From: CAYOSF01 sp964406605
GTDB lineage: Bacteria; Chloroflexota; Dehalococcoidia; DSTF01; RBG-16-68-14
DNA length: 64,000 bases
Direction: 5' to 3'
Assembly: GCA_964406605.1 (NCBI GenBank)
Contig: CAYOSF010000014.1
Location: forward strand, 1-64,000
The position numbers and the translations under genes were made by a program. Below are positions 1-8,634 of the stretch, one piece after another; positions within the stretch are counted from its first letter, which is position 1; every line of letters begins with the position of its first letter. The notes under the pieces were generated by a model. That model was not told where the DNA came from and searched no databases. It saw nothing but the letters and a program-made list of their open reading frames with translations.

Positions 1-2
1 GA

Positions 3-164
3 GAGGGGTGGCCGCAAGGCCGGGGTGAGGGGCACGCCCACGCCCTGCGCAGCGACGGCCGCAACGAAGAAGCCTCCCACCTGCTCACCACCTTCGTCAA
101 GGAGCGCTGGCAGGAAACGCTGCGGGCGCTGGCAGAGGTGCGGGAGGCGCTGGAGGAAGCGTAG
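3..164 (+). CDS. C-terminal end of an unrecognised protein (partial at window edge)
   Basis: An open frame runs from the window edge to TAG at 162-164. Its last part reads HALRSDGRNEEASHLL, then FVKERWQETLRALAEVREAL, an amphipathic helical end with Glu/Arg alternation. The same peptide, slightly changed, recurs in the duplicated copy ending at 449, and most differences keep residue character, which suggests that the sequence was once coding. I do not recognise the family. The upstream part of the frame translates the palindromic repeat, so this may be a decayed gene tail. Confidence 0.35.
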   Translation, partial: EGWPQGRGEGHAHALRSDGRNEEASHLLTTFVKERWQETLRALAEVREALEEA

Positions 165-200
165 CGCACGGCCGGCCGGTGGCCTGGCGGGTCCGCCCCA

Positions 201-449
201 GTGGAAGCCCGCGCCCCTTCTCGCCCGCCTCACCTGCCCTCGCCTGCGCATCTCCGCGCCCACGCGGCCCCTCGCCCGCTCGCGGGAGAGGGGTGGCCGC
301 AAGGCCGGGGTGAGGGGCACGCCCATGCCCTGCGCAGCGAGGGCCGCAACGAAGAAGCCTCCCACCTGCTCACTGACTTCGTGGCAGGGCAGTGGAACGA
401 GACGCTGCGGGCGCTGGCGGAAATGAGGGAGGCGCTGGGGGAAGCGTAA
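201..449 (+). pseudogene. Second copy of the same gene tail, probably a remnant
   Basis: The open frame ends in a diverged copy of the upstream C-terminal peptide (HALRSEGRNEEASHLL, then WNETLRALAEMREAL). A start at 201 would place low-complexity Pro/Arg-rich sequence from the repeat element at the N-terminus, and no Shine-Dalgarno site is visible. I read it as the duplicated 3' end of the gene cut by the window edge rather than a functional gene. Confidence 0.35.
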
Positions 450-664
450 CCCGCGCCGCCACAGACCCCCGGGGCGCGACACCAGTGAATTCGCGGGGCA
501 CAGCCTCGTCACAGGTCAACTCGCGAAAGACAGGCGTGCCCACTTCCGTGGTCTGGGCGAGGGGAGCGCCGTCGGCCGGCTGCGCACCGTCCAGACGCGG
601 CCAGAACCAAGGTGCTCGCCCTCGTACTCGCGGCCGCCCTACAGGAGTCTTCGCGGACGTACGC
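450..664. other. Intergenic, no gene seen
   Basis: This GC-rich stretch lies between the duplicated segment and the 3' end of the minus-strand PIN gene. The open frames here lack ribosome binding sites and recognisable protein character. Confidence 0.5.
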
Positions 665-1204
665 TCACCGCCGCGAGGGTATGTGATCATTCCATAAGTG
701 GACGTCGTCCACCCTGCGGAAGTCCCTGTCGAGAGAGGCAATATGAGGCACGTCGCTCTGAAATGCGCACGCGACTAGACACGCGTCCATCGGCTTCAGA
801 TTGAAGCGTCCCATGAACCCTAGGGCACGATCCTGAAGCCGGGCACTTAGCCTCACCTCGTATCGATCAAAAAGGCGCAAGAAGTCCAACAGGAATTCAT
901 CGCCAAGCCTGTATAGCGCTTCTCGCTGACTCTGGGGGTCCGCGATCAGGCGACCCTGTCTGACCAGACCAGGCGGGAAGCCTCTGCGATTCATCGCGGA
1001 CCGCCAGCCGCTCAAGAATTCCAGCCTCAGAAGCTGAGAGTAGACAATAGGCACACTCCCACGAAACAGGCGACCTGCGAAAGCCGTGCACTCCTCGTGG
1101 AACTCCTCGCCCTCGTGCAGCACGCTCACAACAAAATCAGCGTCAAGAACCACTGCGTCGGGCAGTGGTTCTTCGTCGAAGCCGTGCTGAGTGGCTGGGG
1201 CCAT
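665..1204 (-). CDS. PIN-domain protein (VapC-like ribonuclease)
   Basis: A 179-residue protein with the PIN layout: VVLDADFVVSVLH near the N-terminus (first catalytic Asp about residue 21), an acidic HEECTAF segment, LKPMDACLVACAF (Asp about residue 139) and the late SLDRDF motif (Asp about 160). PIN proteins are Mg-dependent RNases, mostly toxins of type II toxin-antitoxin pairs. The ATG at 1204 lies 6 nt after the stop of a small basic ORF (1211-1375), with AAGG just upstream, as expected of a coupled pair. The protein is longer than typical VapC (about 130 residues), so a non-toxin PIN role is possible. Confidence 0.8.
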   Translation of the reverse strand: MAPATQHGFDEEPLPDAVVLDADFVVSVLHEGEEFHEECTAFAGRLFRGSVPIVYSQLLRLEFLSGWRSAMNRRGFPPGLVRQGRLIADPQSQREALYRLGDEFLLDFLRLFDRYEVRLSARLQDRALGFMGRFNLKPMDACLVACAFQSDVPHIASLDRDFRRVDDVHLWNDHIPSRR

Positions 1205-1210
1205 ATCAGC

Positions 1211-1375
1211 CTACCTTGCTGACTTCGAAGCCTTCTCGATCCTGATCCCTTTCTTCAGCCGGAAGGTGCGGAAGGGTATCCTCTTGCCAGCGGTCTTCGC
1301 CTCCGCTCTGCGATGCCTGGCGACTTCGCCCTTCTTCACCAGCTTGTTCAGGGTCCCGTTCTTCCGTCGCATCAT
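1211..1375 (-). CDS. Small basic protein upstream of the PIN gene, candidate antitoxin
   Basis: A 54-codon ORF starts at the ATG at 1375, preceded by AGGGGGTGAG, and ends 6 nt before the PIN start codon. The product is very basic: MMRRKNGTLNKLVKKGEVAR, then a Lys/Arg-rich middle and the end KASKSAR. The position and ribosome binding site fit an antitoxin encoded ahead of its toxin, but I see no classic AbrB, RHH or Phd signature. It could also be the remnant of a longer antitoxin. The function is inferred from context only. Confidence 0.5.
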   Translation of the reverse strand: MMRRKNGTLNKLVKKGEVARHRRAEAKTAGKRIPFRTFRLKKGIRIEKASKSAR

Positions 1376-1556
1376 CTCACCCCCTTGTCATACTAAGTCT
1401 CGCCTATCTCCGGCCCTCCTGCAACATGCGTATGGGCCTTCATGTCCCGGTCGGGTCGTCAGCCGCTCGAACCTACCATGCCCCCGCGCCCTGCAATCTC
1501 CCCCCAATTCGTCCCCGCCGCGCCCCTCGCGTATCATGTCTTCAGGAGGCGCAGGC

Positions 1557-2327
1557 ATGAGCGAGACCACGACGGGCGCGAGCGGCGGAGTATCGGCCGA
1601 GGCGGCATCACCGCTTCTGTTGGAGATCAGGGGCGTCATGAAAGCGTTCAAGAGCGGCGAGGCCGAGGTGCTCGCCCTCGATGACGTAGACCTCGACCTG
1701 CATAAGGGCGAGCTGGTCGTCGTCCTGGGGCCGAGCGGCTCCGGCAAGACCACCCTCCTCAACCTCCTCGGCGGCCTCGACCGGCCCACGAGTGGCAGTA
1801 TCAGTTACAACGGCACCCAGATCGCCCGGCTGTCGGACGGCGACCTGGGCCGCTTCCGCCGCGAGCACATCGGCTTCGTCTTCCAGTTCTTCAACCTCAT
1901 CCCCACCCTCACCGCCCGCGAGAACGTCGAGTTCGCCGCCGAGCTGGTCGACCGGGACCGCCACTCCGTCGACGAGACCGTCGAGCGGTTGCTCGCCCTC
2001 GTGGACCTGAAGGGGCGCGCCGACCACTTCCCCAGCCAGCTCTCTGGCGGCGAGCAGCAACGGGTGGCCATCGCCCGCGCCCTCGCCAAGGACCCCGACA
2101 TCCTGCTCTGCGACGAGCCGACCGGCAACCTCGACTTCCGCACCGGCCGCCAGATCCTCGCCTTTCTCCAGAGCCTGACCTCCGAGCAAGACAAGACCTG
2201 CGTGCTCGTCACCCACAACAGCGCCATCGCACCAATCGGCGACCGGGCGGTTAGGCTGCGCGACGGACGCATCCAGTCGGACGAGGCCAACCGGCCGCCG
2301 AAGGCCGCCTCAGAGATCGAGTGGTAG
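1557..2327 (+). CDS. ABC transporter ATP-binding protein, MacB/LolD type
   Basis: A 256-residue nucleotide-binding subunit. Walker A is GPSGSGKTT, the signature is LSGGEQQRVAIARAL and Walker B is ILLCDEPTGNLD, the combination typical of the LolD/MacB/FtsE branch. The GTP-like FQFFNLIPTLTARENVE Q-loop also fits. The ATG at 1557 has AGGAGG 7 nt upstream; the longer upstream frame has no coding character. It lies 13 nt before an FtsX-like permease gene, so the two probably form one exporter or mechanotransmission complex at the inner membrane. The substrate is unknown. Confidence 0.93.
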   Translation: MSETTTGASGGVSAEAASPLLLEIRGVMKAFKSGEAEVLALDDVDLDLHKGELVVVLGPSGSGKTTLLNLLGGLDRPTSGSISYNGTQIARLSDGDLGRFRREHIGFVFQFFNLIPTLTARENVEFAAELVDRDRHSVDETVERLLALVDLKGRADHFPSQLSGGEQQRVAIARALAKDPDILLCDEPTGNLDFRTGRQILAFLQSLTSEQDKTCVLVTHNSAIAPIGDRAVRLRDGRIQSDEANRPPKAASEIEW

Positions 2328-2340
2328 GGCGCCCGGCGGA

Positions 2341-4716
2341 ATGAACAGGAAGATCCACCTCCTAGTCCTGCGCGACATCCTCGCCCGGCGCTTCCAGTTC
2401 GGGGCGCTCATGGTGATCGTCGCGCTCGGCGTCGCCATCTACGTCTGTTTGACCGTGGCATTCGGCAACATCAGCCGCTCCTACGACCGCACCTACCGCG
2501 AGACCCACTTCGCCGACTTCACCGTGAGCTTCAAGGGCGCACCGGCCTCGGTCGTCGATGAGCTAGCCGCGCTGCCGGACGTGGAAAACGTCGACGGCCG
2601 GCAGGTGATCGACACCGGCCTGATCGCCCCAAACGGTCGCGTCGTCCAGGCGCGGCTCATCGGCCTGCCGGCCGACCGGCGTCCGGCCGTCAATGACGTC
2701 GTGGTCGAGTCTGGGCGCTATCTCGAACCCGGGGACACGGATGCCGTGCTGCCGGTCAAGGCCTTCGCCGACTTCTACGGCCTCAAGAGCGGCGACCCCA
2801 TCCGGGCCTATACGACGGGCGGGCTCCAGGAACTGACGGTGGTCGGCATTGTCTCCAGTTCCGAGTACCTCATCCTGGCCGAGAGCAAGCAGGACTTTCT
2901 GGCCAGCCCGCGCCGCTTCGGCGTCTTCTTCCTCTCCGAGGCGCGCCTGGAGCAGCTCTTCGATCGAGAAGGGCAGATCAACGAGGTCGGGGTGATCGTA
3001 GGCGATGAGAGCCGCCGCGAAGAGGCCATCTCGGCCGTGCAGAACGTGCTCGCGCCCTACGGCGTCGAGGCCACGACTCGGGCCGAGGACCAGCCGAGCA
3101 GGGCCGCCACCGAACTCGACCTGGAGGGCGGACAAGGCTTCGCGACGCTGCTTCCCGCGCTCATCCTCGCCGTGGGCGCCTTCGCCATCTACATCGCCAT
3201 GAGCCGTCTGGTGCGGGCGCAGCGGACCATCGTCGGTCTCTTCCGCGCCGTCGGCTACGGCACCGCCGCCGTCATCGGCCACTACCTGCTCATCGCCGCC
3301 GCTGTGGCCGTCGTAGGCGCCGTCGGCGGCATCGCCGTCGGCTACGGTCTGTCCTATGTCCTCACCGACGCCTACGCCGCGGCCCTCGAAATCCCGCTCG
3401 TGACGAACGAGTTCCAGCCTGTGCCCATCCTGGTGAGCGTGTTGGTCAGTCTGCTCGTATCGCTCCTGGCCGCCGCCTTCCCGGCATGGTCGGCGGCCCG
3501 CCTCCTCCCCGCCCCCGCCATGCGGCCTTCGCCGGAGGTGGCCCTCACCAAGGGCTCGGCCACACTGTTCGAGCGCATTCTCGGGCTGGGCCGAAGGCCG
3601 CCTATGTTGTTCAGGCTCTCAGTCCGAAACGTCTGGCGCGCCCCCCGCCGGATGCTCTACACCGTCGGGGCCATCAGCCTCGCGCTGCTGCTGCTGGTGA
3701 TCGGCTTCTCGACCTTCGACAGCATGAACTTCACCATCGACAAGCAGTTCGAGGAGACGGACCGCTGGGATGTCGCTGCCGTCTTCTCCTCGCCCCAAGG
3801 CCAGAACGTGCTGGCGGAGGCACAGGCCATCGAGGGCGTTGCGGCTGCCGAGCCCGTCTACTTCGCCACCGCGGAGGCGAAAGCCGGGTCGGAGACGAGC
3901 AGCGTTGAGCTGGAGGCACTCGAGCCCGATCAGCGCCTCCACGGCTTCGATCTGGAGGGCGGCGGGGACGCACGAGAGGCGCTGGCCGGCGGCGGGATCG
4001 TTCTCCCCACCGGTGTCGCGGACAAGCTGAAGGTGGGTCGGGGCGACACGCTGGAGCTCACGGTGAGCGGCACGACCGCCTCACTGCAGGTCGCGGGCGT
4101 GAGCAGGGAGGCGGTGGGCGGCCTCGCCTACGTGTCCCTGGATACGAAGGAGCGACAGCTCGGCCTGCCCGCAGGCTTCAACGGTCTCTTCATCGAGACG
4201 GCGTCCCCCTCCCGCAACGACTCGGTCCAGGCGGCGCTCTACGAAATGCAGGGCGTCCAGGGTGCGCAGATCAAGGATGAGATGCGTGACGACTTCCAAG
4301 AGGTGATGGCCCTCTTCAACGTCATGGTCTGGTTCGTCGTCGTCTTCTGCATGGTGATGGCCGCCGCCATCGTCTTCAACACCATGACCGTAAACGTCCT
4401 CGAACGAGAGCGGGAGATCGCCACCATCCGCACGCTGGGTTCCGGGCCGGCGTTCGTCGGCTCGACGCTGATGGCGGAGGGCCTGGCGCTCAGCCTCCTC
4501 GCCATCGCGCCCGGCCTTATCCTCGGCACGGTGGCATCGTCCTACCTGATGGCGTCCTTCAACTCGGAGTTCTTCTCGATGCTCTTCCACATCAGGACCG
4601 CGACCTACGTCATCGTGTCGGTGCTGGTGCTCGTGGCCGCGGTCGTGTCGATCCTTCCTCCCATTCGCTACTGCAACCGCATGGACCTCGCCCAGGCCAC
4701 CAAAGTCCTCACCTAG
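2341..4716 (+). CDS. FtsX-family ABC transporter permease with two FtsX domains
   Basis: A 791-residue membrane protein. It has an N-terminal transmembrane helix (LMVIVALGVAIYVCLTV), a large extracytoplasmic MacB-like core domain, three helices around residues 270-390, then a second repeat with a helix at AISLALLLLVIGF, another extracellular domain and three C-terminal helices. This is the double-FtsX arrangement of lipoprotein or macrolide type exporters. It directly follows the ATPase gene 1557-2327. The role is probably export or extraction of lipids, lipoproteins or peptides; no accessory periplasmic adaptor gene follows. Confidence 0.9.
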   Translation: MNRKIHLLVLRDILARRFQFGALMVIVALGVAIYVCLTVAFGNISRSYDRTYRETHFADFTVSFKGAPASVVDELAALPDVENVDGRQVIDTGLIAPNGRVVQARLIGLPADRRPAVNDVVVESGRYLEPGDTDAVLPVKAFADFYGLKSGDPIRAYTTGGLQELTVVGIVSSSEYLILAESKQDFLASPRRFGVFFLSEARLEQLFDREGQINEVGVIVGDESRREEAISAVQNVLAPYGVEATTRAEDQPSRAATELDLEGGQGFATLLPALILAVGAFAIYIAMSRLVRAQRTIVGLFRAVGYGTAAVIGHYLLIAAAVAVVGAVGGIAVGYGLSYVLTDAYAAALEIPLVTNEFQPVPILVSVLVSLLVSLLAAAFPAWSAARLLPAPAMRPSPEVALTKGSATLFERILGLGRRPPMLFRLSVRNVWRAPRRMLYTVGAISLALLLLVIGFSTFDSMNFTIDKQFEETDRWDVAAVFSSPQGQNVLAEAQAIEGVAAAEPVYFATAEAKAGSETSSVELEALEPDQRLHGFDLEGGGDAREALAGGGIVLPTGVADKLKVGRGDTLELTVSGTTASLQVAGVSREAVGGLAYVSLDTKERQLGLPAGFNGLFIETASPSRNDSVQAALYEMQGVQGAQIKDEMRDDFQEVMALFNVMVWFVVVFCMVMAAAIVFNTMTVNVLEREREIATIRTLGSGPAFVGSTLMAEGLALSLLAIAPGLILGTVASSYLMASFNSEFFSMLFHIRTATYVIVSVLVLVAAVVSILPPIRYCNRMDLAQATKVLT

Positions 4717-5488
4717 CGCGCGTCCCGCCTGCCCGCCGGCCCTGTAGGGGCGCATCGGTGATGCGCCCAGAAGCGCCCGCCCGTGCCGCGCCCTGCGCCG
4801 GTGCCGTAGGGGCAGGCCCCCGTGCCTGCCCTCCGGCGGATGCCCGCCCTTCCCCACTGCCCCCACCTCCCTACCCTCGCGGGTTAGGCTTCAGCCTGAC
4901 CCGTCCCGGTGACCCGCGCCCACACCTGTAGCGGCGAGTTTCTAACCCGCCCGTGCCTGATCCCCCTCCGCCGTCTCGCAGGCGCTCAGAGAGCCATCGA
5001 CCTGCCAGGCGGCATGCGGACACGCCGGCAGCCAGGCTCGGTGCCATCCGCCCCTTCGCGCTCTCCCGCCCACGTCGTATCGTAGGCCCGTACAACCGGT
5101 CTTGTAGGGGCAGGCCCCTGCGCCTGCCCTTCCCTGGGTAGGCCCGGGCACCCGGGCCAGATACGAAATGCGCGTGCGCGCAGACAGAATGCCATGATCC
5201 TGCGAAACAGATTTGCCCCCGCACCAGCCACGAACCTCGTCGGGGCACCCCCCTGTGGGTGCCCAACGCCCTTCTCGGGCCTGCCGGCGCACCAAACAAT
5301 CAAACAGGGCCTGGAAGAAACGCCCGTGACGAATACGAAAGGATCGATCACAGATGAAACAATCAGACCCCGCCTTGGGCCGCGTCGCTCCGGGCCCTCT
5401 GCAAAGGCCGCCATGTCACCCCGTAGGCGCCTGCGACCGTTCCCATGCCCCAGCCTTCAGGCTGGGGTGCCGTTTCCTCCGGCCCCCG
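4717..5488. repeat. Intergenic cluster of GTAGGGGC-type palindromic repeats
   Basis: No credible gene lies in these ~770 bases. Six hairpin-forming elements are visible: 4748-4768 (GGGCGCATC/GATGCGCCC), 4810-4831 (GGGCAGGC/GCCTGCCC), about 4931-4951 (imperfect, GCGAGTT..AACCCGC), 5107-5129 (GGGCAGGC/GCCTGCCC), 5243-5264 (GGGCACCC/GGGTGCCC) and 5448-5467 (CCCCAGCC/GGCTGGGG with a TTCA loop). Four start with the common 5' motif TGTAG or CGTAG. They resemble dispersed palindromic repeats seen between genes in many genomes. The region lies between the convergent ends of the FtsX and acyl-CoA dehydrogenase genes. Confidence 0.75.
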
Positions 5489-6721
5489 CTATCCGCCCGG
5501 CTCGTCCAGCAGCTCCCGCGCTCCCGACAGCGCGAGCACGTCGTTCGCCCCGTCCTCGATGAGCGCCGCCCGCGCGTCCCGCAGCAGTTGCTCCACCAGC
5601 ACGCCCTTGGCCAGACCCATGCCCCCATGCAGTTGCACCGCGTCGGACGCCACCTCGAACGCGGCCTGCGTGCAGTAGACCTTGGCCGCCATCGAGTAGT
5701 GATGCGTTGGCAGGCCGCTGGCCAGGCGCGCGTTCGCCTTGCGCGAGATAGCATCGGCCGCCTGGACCTTCATGAACATGTCGAACAGCTTGCGCTGCAC
5801 CAACTGATGCTGCGCGATGGGCACGCCGCCCTGCACCCGTTGCTGTGCGTAGGCCAGCGCCTCCTCGAACCCGGCACGGGTCACGCCGGCGAACGTCGCG
5901 CTCATCAGCGCGTTCGCTGCCGCAAAGATGTTGTTGGACAGGACCGAGTACGCCGGCGGCTCGATCAGCATGTAGTGCCCCGGTATGCGAACGTCGTCGA
6001 AGAAGATCTCACCCTGGTTGAGGGCCCGCTGGCCGAGCTTGTTCAGCGGCTTGCCCTTCGAGACGCCCGGCAGGTTCGACGGCACCAGCGCGATGCCGGT
6101 GCCGTTCATGCCCAAGGCCGGATCGACACACACGTACACCAGCGCGTGCGTGGCGATTGTCCCGTTGGACACCCAGGCGGATTTCTGGCCGTTGATCACC
6201 CACTCGTCGCCGTCTTTGTGCGCCCTACAGCCGAGGTGCACGTCCGGACGGGCGTGCTCGCCCACCGGCAGGATGGTGTCGGAGCCGTGCTCCGGCTCCG
6301 TCCCCGCCCAGCAGCCGATGTGCTTCCCTTCGCGGTCCTCCACGAACGGCATCACCACCTCGCGCATCAGGTCAGGGTGACCTCTCATAGCTGCGAAGCG
6401 GAACGGCATGGTCGCGACGGACAGGCTGATGGCGAGACCGCCGCTGCCCCATCCCATCTCCTCAGAGACGACATACTGATCGCCGGGACCGAGGTTGCCG
6501 CCGCCCAGCTCCTCCGGGAACCCACGCAGATGGTACTCCGCCTGGTAGGCCGTCTTGAACACATCCCGCAGCCGGGATCCCGGGGCGATCACCTCGTCCG
6601 GGGAGAGCGCGTCCAGCTCCATGCTCGCCGGCCGGAGCACCTCTTCGGCGAAGCGATGCGTCTCCTGCTTGAGCGTGATCTGCTCAGGTGTCAGGTGGTA
6701 GGTGTCGGGCGCGTACGGCAT
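5489..6721 (-). CDS. Acyl-CoA dehydrogenase family protein
   Basis: A 410-residue flavoprotein of the acyl-CoA dehydrogenase fold: helical N-terminus (residues 10-125), middle beta domain starting CWAGTEPEHGSDT (the usual A-x-TEP-x-GSD FAD/substrate motif), VINGQKSAWVSNG, and a C-terminal helical domain with QLHGGMGLAKG. It would catalyse alpha,beta-dehydrogenation of an acyl-CoA using FAD and electron-transfer flavoprotein. In the region of the usual catalytic Glu-Gly-Thr motif it reads ALIEDGANDVL, so the residue before Gly is Asp rather than Glu. It is the last gene of the minus-strand catabolic operon, 31 nt after the alcohol dehydrogenase. Confidence 0.93.
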   Translation of the reverse strand: MPYAPDTYHLTPEQITLKQETHRFAEEVLRPASMELDALSPDEVIAPGSRLRDVFKTAYQAEYHLRGFPEELGGGNLGPGDQYVVSEEMGWGSGGLAISLSVATMPFRFAAMRGHPDLMREVVMPFVEDREGKHIGCWAGTEPEHGSDTILPVGEHARPDVHLGCRAHKDGDEWVINGQKSAWVSNGTIATHALVYVCVDPALGMNGTGIALVPSNLPGVSKGKPLNKLGQRALNQGEIFFDDVRIPGHYMLIEPPAYSVLSNNIFAAANALMSATFAGVTRAGFEEALAYAQQRVQGGVPIAQHQLVQRKLFDMFMKVQAADAISRKANARLASGLPTHHYSMAAKVYCTQAAFEVASDAVQLHGGMGLAKGVLVEQLLRDARAALIEDGANDVLALSGARELLDEPGG

Positions 6722-6752
6722 GGCCGTGACCTCCTCTCGATGAGAGCTCTCC

Positions 6753-7805
6753 TCAGACGCCGATCTCTACGACGATCCGCTCGGGGTCTCCCTCCTTCGT
6801 CCGCAGCAGCTCCAGGCCCGCTGCCACCTCATCGAGGCGGAGCCGATGTGAGATGGACGCACCGATGTCGATCTTGCCTTCCGCCTCGAGTCGCAGGACT
6901 TCGGCCAGGTCATCCACATGCGACGCGAAGCTTCCGAGCACGCTGAGCCCGCGCAGCCCAAAGGCGACCAGTGGCAGATCGATGCGCGGCGGCTGCATGC
7001 AGACACCAACCAGGACCAGCCTGCCGCTGGGGGCCAACGCGCTGACCGCGCTGGCGACCACCTCTGGCCTGCCGACGCATTCGAGCGCAAGGTCGGCGCC
7101 ACCGCCTGTCGTCTCCTGTACGAGCGCCGCCGTATCCTCTCCCGGCACGGCGAGCACCGTGTCCGTCGCGCCACGCGCCGAGGCCCGTTTCAGCGCCGTC
7201 TCGGAGACGTCCACCGCCACCACCTGGGCGGCGCCCAGAACCGCCGCGAGACCCACCGCCTGGCTGCCGAGCCCTCCCACGCCGAAGACGGCGACCCGGT
7301 CCCTGGGCGTGAGCCCGCCCCGACAGGTGAGCGCGTGGTAGGGCGTCGCCACACAGTCGGTCGCGACAGCCGCCGCCTCGAGCGACACAGCGTCCGGCAC
7401 CCTCACGAGACAGTCGCTGGGCACCCGAATGGCCTCGGCGAACGCTCCATCGATGTGCAGGCCCGGCGCCCGGATCGACGCACAGCTCATGGGGTGTCCT
7501 GAAAGACAGTCTCGACACGTTCCACAGCCGCTCCCGAGATGGAGCGCCACGCGGTCCCCCGGCTCCCAATCCGCTACCCCCGGGCCGACCGATTCGATCA
7601 CGCCTGCGGGCTCGTGTCCCATCGTGATGGGCATGGTCGGGAGCGGCACGTCTTCCATGAAGTGCAGATCCGAGCCACAGATCCCGCAGGCGGCCACCCG
7701 GACGACGACTTCGCCGCGACCGGGCTCGGGATAGGGAACCTCCTCTATTCGCACCGGCTTTCCGATGCCGTGGAGGCGTGCCGCAAGCATGGTCCGGCCG
7801 CTCAA
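6753..7805 (-). CDS. Zinc-dependent alcohol dehydrogenase (MDR family)
   Basis: A 350-residue medium-chain dehydrogenase. Catalytic zinc region: ACGICGSD (Cys40 and 43) and MGHEPAG (His64, Glu65). The structural zinc cysteines are in GSGCGTCRDC and GHPMSC (94, 97, 100, 108). The NAD(P)-binding Rossmann motif is FGVGGLGSQAV. Oxidises an alcohol to a ketone or aldehyde, plausibly the hydroxylated product of the molybdenum enzyme encoded upstream. The start overlaps the stop of the preceding acetoacetate-decarboxylase-like gene by 4 nt, indicating translational coupling. Confidence 0.93.
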   Translation of the reverse strand: MSGRTMLAARLHGIGKPVRIEEVPYPEPGRGEVVVRVAACGICGSDLHFMEDVPLPTMPITMGHEPAGVIESVGPGVADWEPGDRVALHLGSGCGTCRDCLSGHPMSCASIRAPGLHIDGAFAEAIRVPSDCLVRVPDAVSLEAAAVATDCVATPYHALTCRGGLTPRDRVAVFGVGGLGSQAVGLAAVLGAAQVVAVDVSETALKRASARGATDTVLAVPGEDTAALVQETTGGGADLALECVGRPEVVASAVSALAPSGRLVLVGVCMQPPRIDLPLVAFGLRGLSVLGSFASHVDDLAEVLRLEAEGKIDIGASISHRLRLDEVAAGLELLRTKEGDPERIVVEIGV

Positions 7806-8539
7806 GCTACCTGCTCCTTCCGCGTGATCCGCTTCAGCACCTCGCCCGCGGGGATTGTGTTATCGGAGAGCATCACGATCATGGGGCCCTCGGTGTCGGG
7901 CACCAGGTCGGCGATGGGATCGAGGTCGGAGGGCTCACAGCGCACCGTTGCCCGGCCTACCTCCTGCTCGCGCGGAACGATCTCGATCTGGGTCTTCGTG
8001 ATCTCCTCGATCGCGATGCCGCCAGCCGGGTCCGGGATCAGCTTGTAGTTGATCGCCGGGGCGCCAGCCGCCGGGCCTCGTGCAGCAGCCCCCTCGCCGG
8101 GCATCGGCCCCTGGACCGTGCCCTCAACCGTCAGGATCGTCTTGCCCCAGCGGGTCACCGATCCGTGGACGCGGTCGCCTTCGCGCTCCCACTCGACCTG
8201 CGCCAGCTTCTTGGGGAACCCAGCGATCTCGCGACCGGGGATCAGCGCCTCGTCCGTCGTCACGTAAATGTAGGGCACGTAGTTGCCCAGCGTGCCATCG
8301 ACGCGAACGGGCACCAGCACGACGAGCTCCTTGAACGGGTGCGCGAACTCTGTTTGCGGGTAGCTGAGCAGCGTGATCAACCCCGACCCGTCGGCGGGCT
8401 CCATGCCCGGTGGCAGAATGCGCGCCACCGCTCCGGAACGCGGCGCGAACGGGAAGACGGCCATCCGCACCCCCTGCCACTTGTGAGGCAGCTCGGGGAA
8501 GACGGGCGCGGACCAGGGCATGCTGATGGGCTGAGTCAT
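7802..8539 (-). CDS. Acetoacetate decarboxylase family protein
   Basis: A 245-residue protein with the acetoacetate decarboxylase fold signature EIAGFPKKLAQVEWER. The first Lys of the FPKK motif corresponds to the Schiff-base lysine of Clostridium acetoacetate decarboxylase. The N-terminal half contains ILPPGMEPADGSG and TTDEALIPGRE, also typical. Family members act on beta-keto acids or as aldolase/dehydratase-like enzymes. In this operon it could decarboxylate or rearrange a beta-keto intermediate. It overlaps the alcohol dehydrogenase gene by 4 nt and follows the CoA ligase by about 95 nt. Confidence 0.85.
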   Translation of the reverse strand: MTQPISMPWSAPVFPELPHKWQGVRMAVFPFAPRSGAVARILPPGMEPADGSGLITLLSYPQTEFAHPFKELVVLVPVRVDGTLGNYVPYIYVTTDEALIPGREIAGFPKKLAQVEWEREGDRVHGSVTRWGKTILTVEGTVQGPMPGEGAAARGPAAGAPAINYKLIPDPAGGIAIEEITKTQIEIVPREQEVGRATVRCEPSDLDPIADLVPDTEGPMIVMLSDNTIPAGEVLKRITRKEQVA

Positions 8540-8634
8540 GGATCATCCTCCTCGGACGGCTCGATGGCGACGCCTCCAGATGGGCTATCGCCATGGCATT
8601 CCTCTCCCTCCACAGGCGATCTGCGTCGAGGAAA

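Larger units (their letters stand above)
1..450. repeat. Direct duplication of a ~165 bp segment
   Basis: Bases 1-165 and 286-450 align without gaps at an offset of 285 bp, with scattered substitutions. Each copy begins with the GC-rich motif GAGAGGGGTGGCCGC, continues through AAGGCCGGGGTGAGGGG, and ends with the same coding tail and a stop codon (TAG at 162-164, TAA at 447-449). The motif resembles palindromic elements dispersed in many GC-rich genomes. The first copy runs off the window edge, so its true length is unknown. Confidence 0.85.

Noticed and set aside
1191..1556. N-terminal extension of the ABC ATPase gene up to 1191
   Set aside because: The stretch overlaps the small basic ORF on the other strand, has no domain character, and ATG 1557 has an ideal ribosome binding site.
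4742..5467. CRISPR-like array
   Set aside because: The repeats are palindromic, differ in sequence, and are irregularly spaced; no cas genes are near.
5354..6946. 530-codon plus-strand open frame over the acyl-CoA dehydrogenase
   Set aside because: Antisense shadow; its Arg/His/Leu-rich translation has no domain and the opposite strand has clear enzyme motifs.
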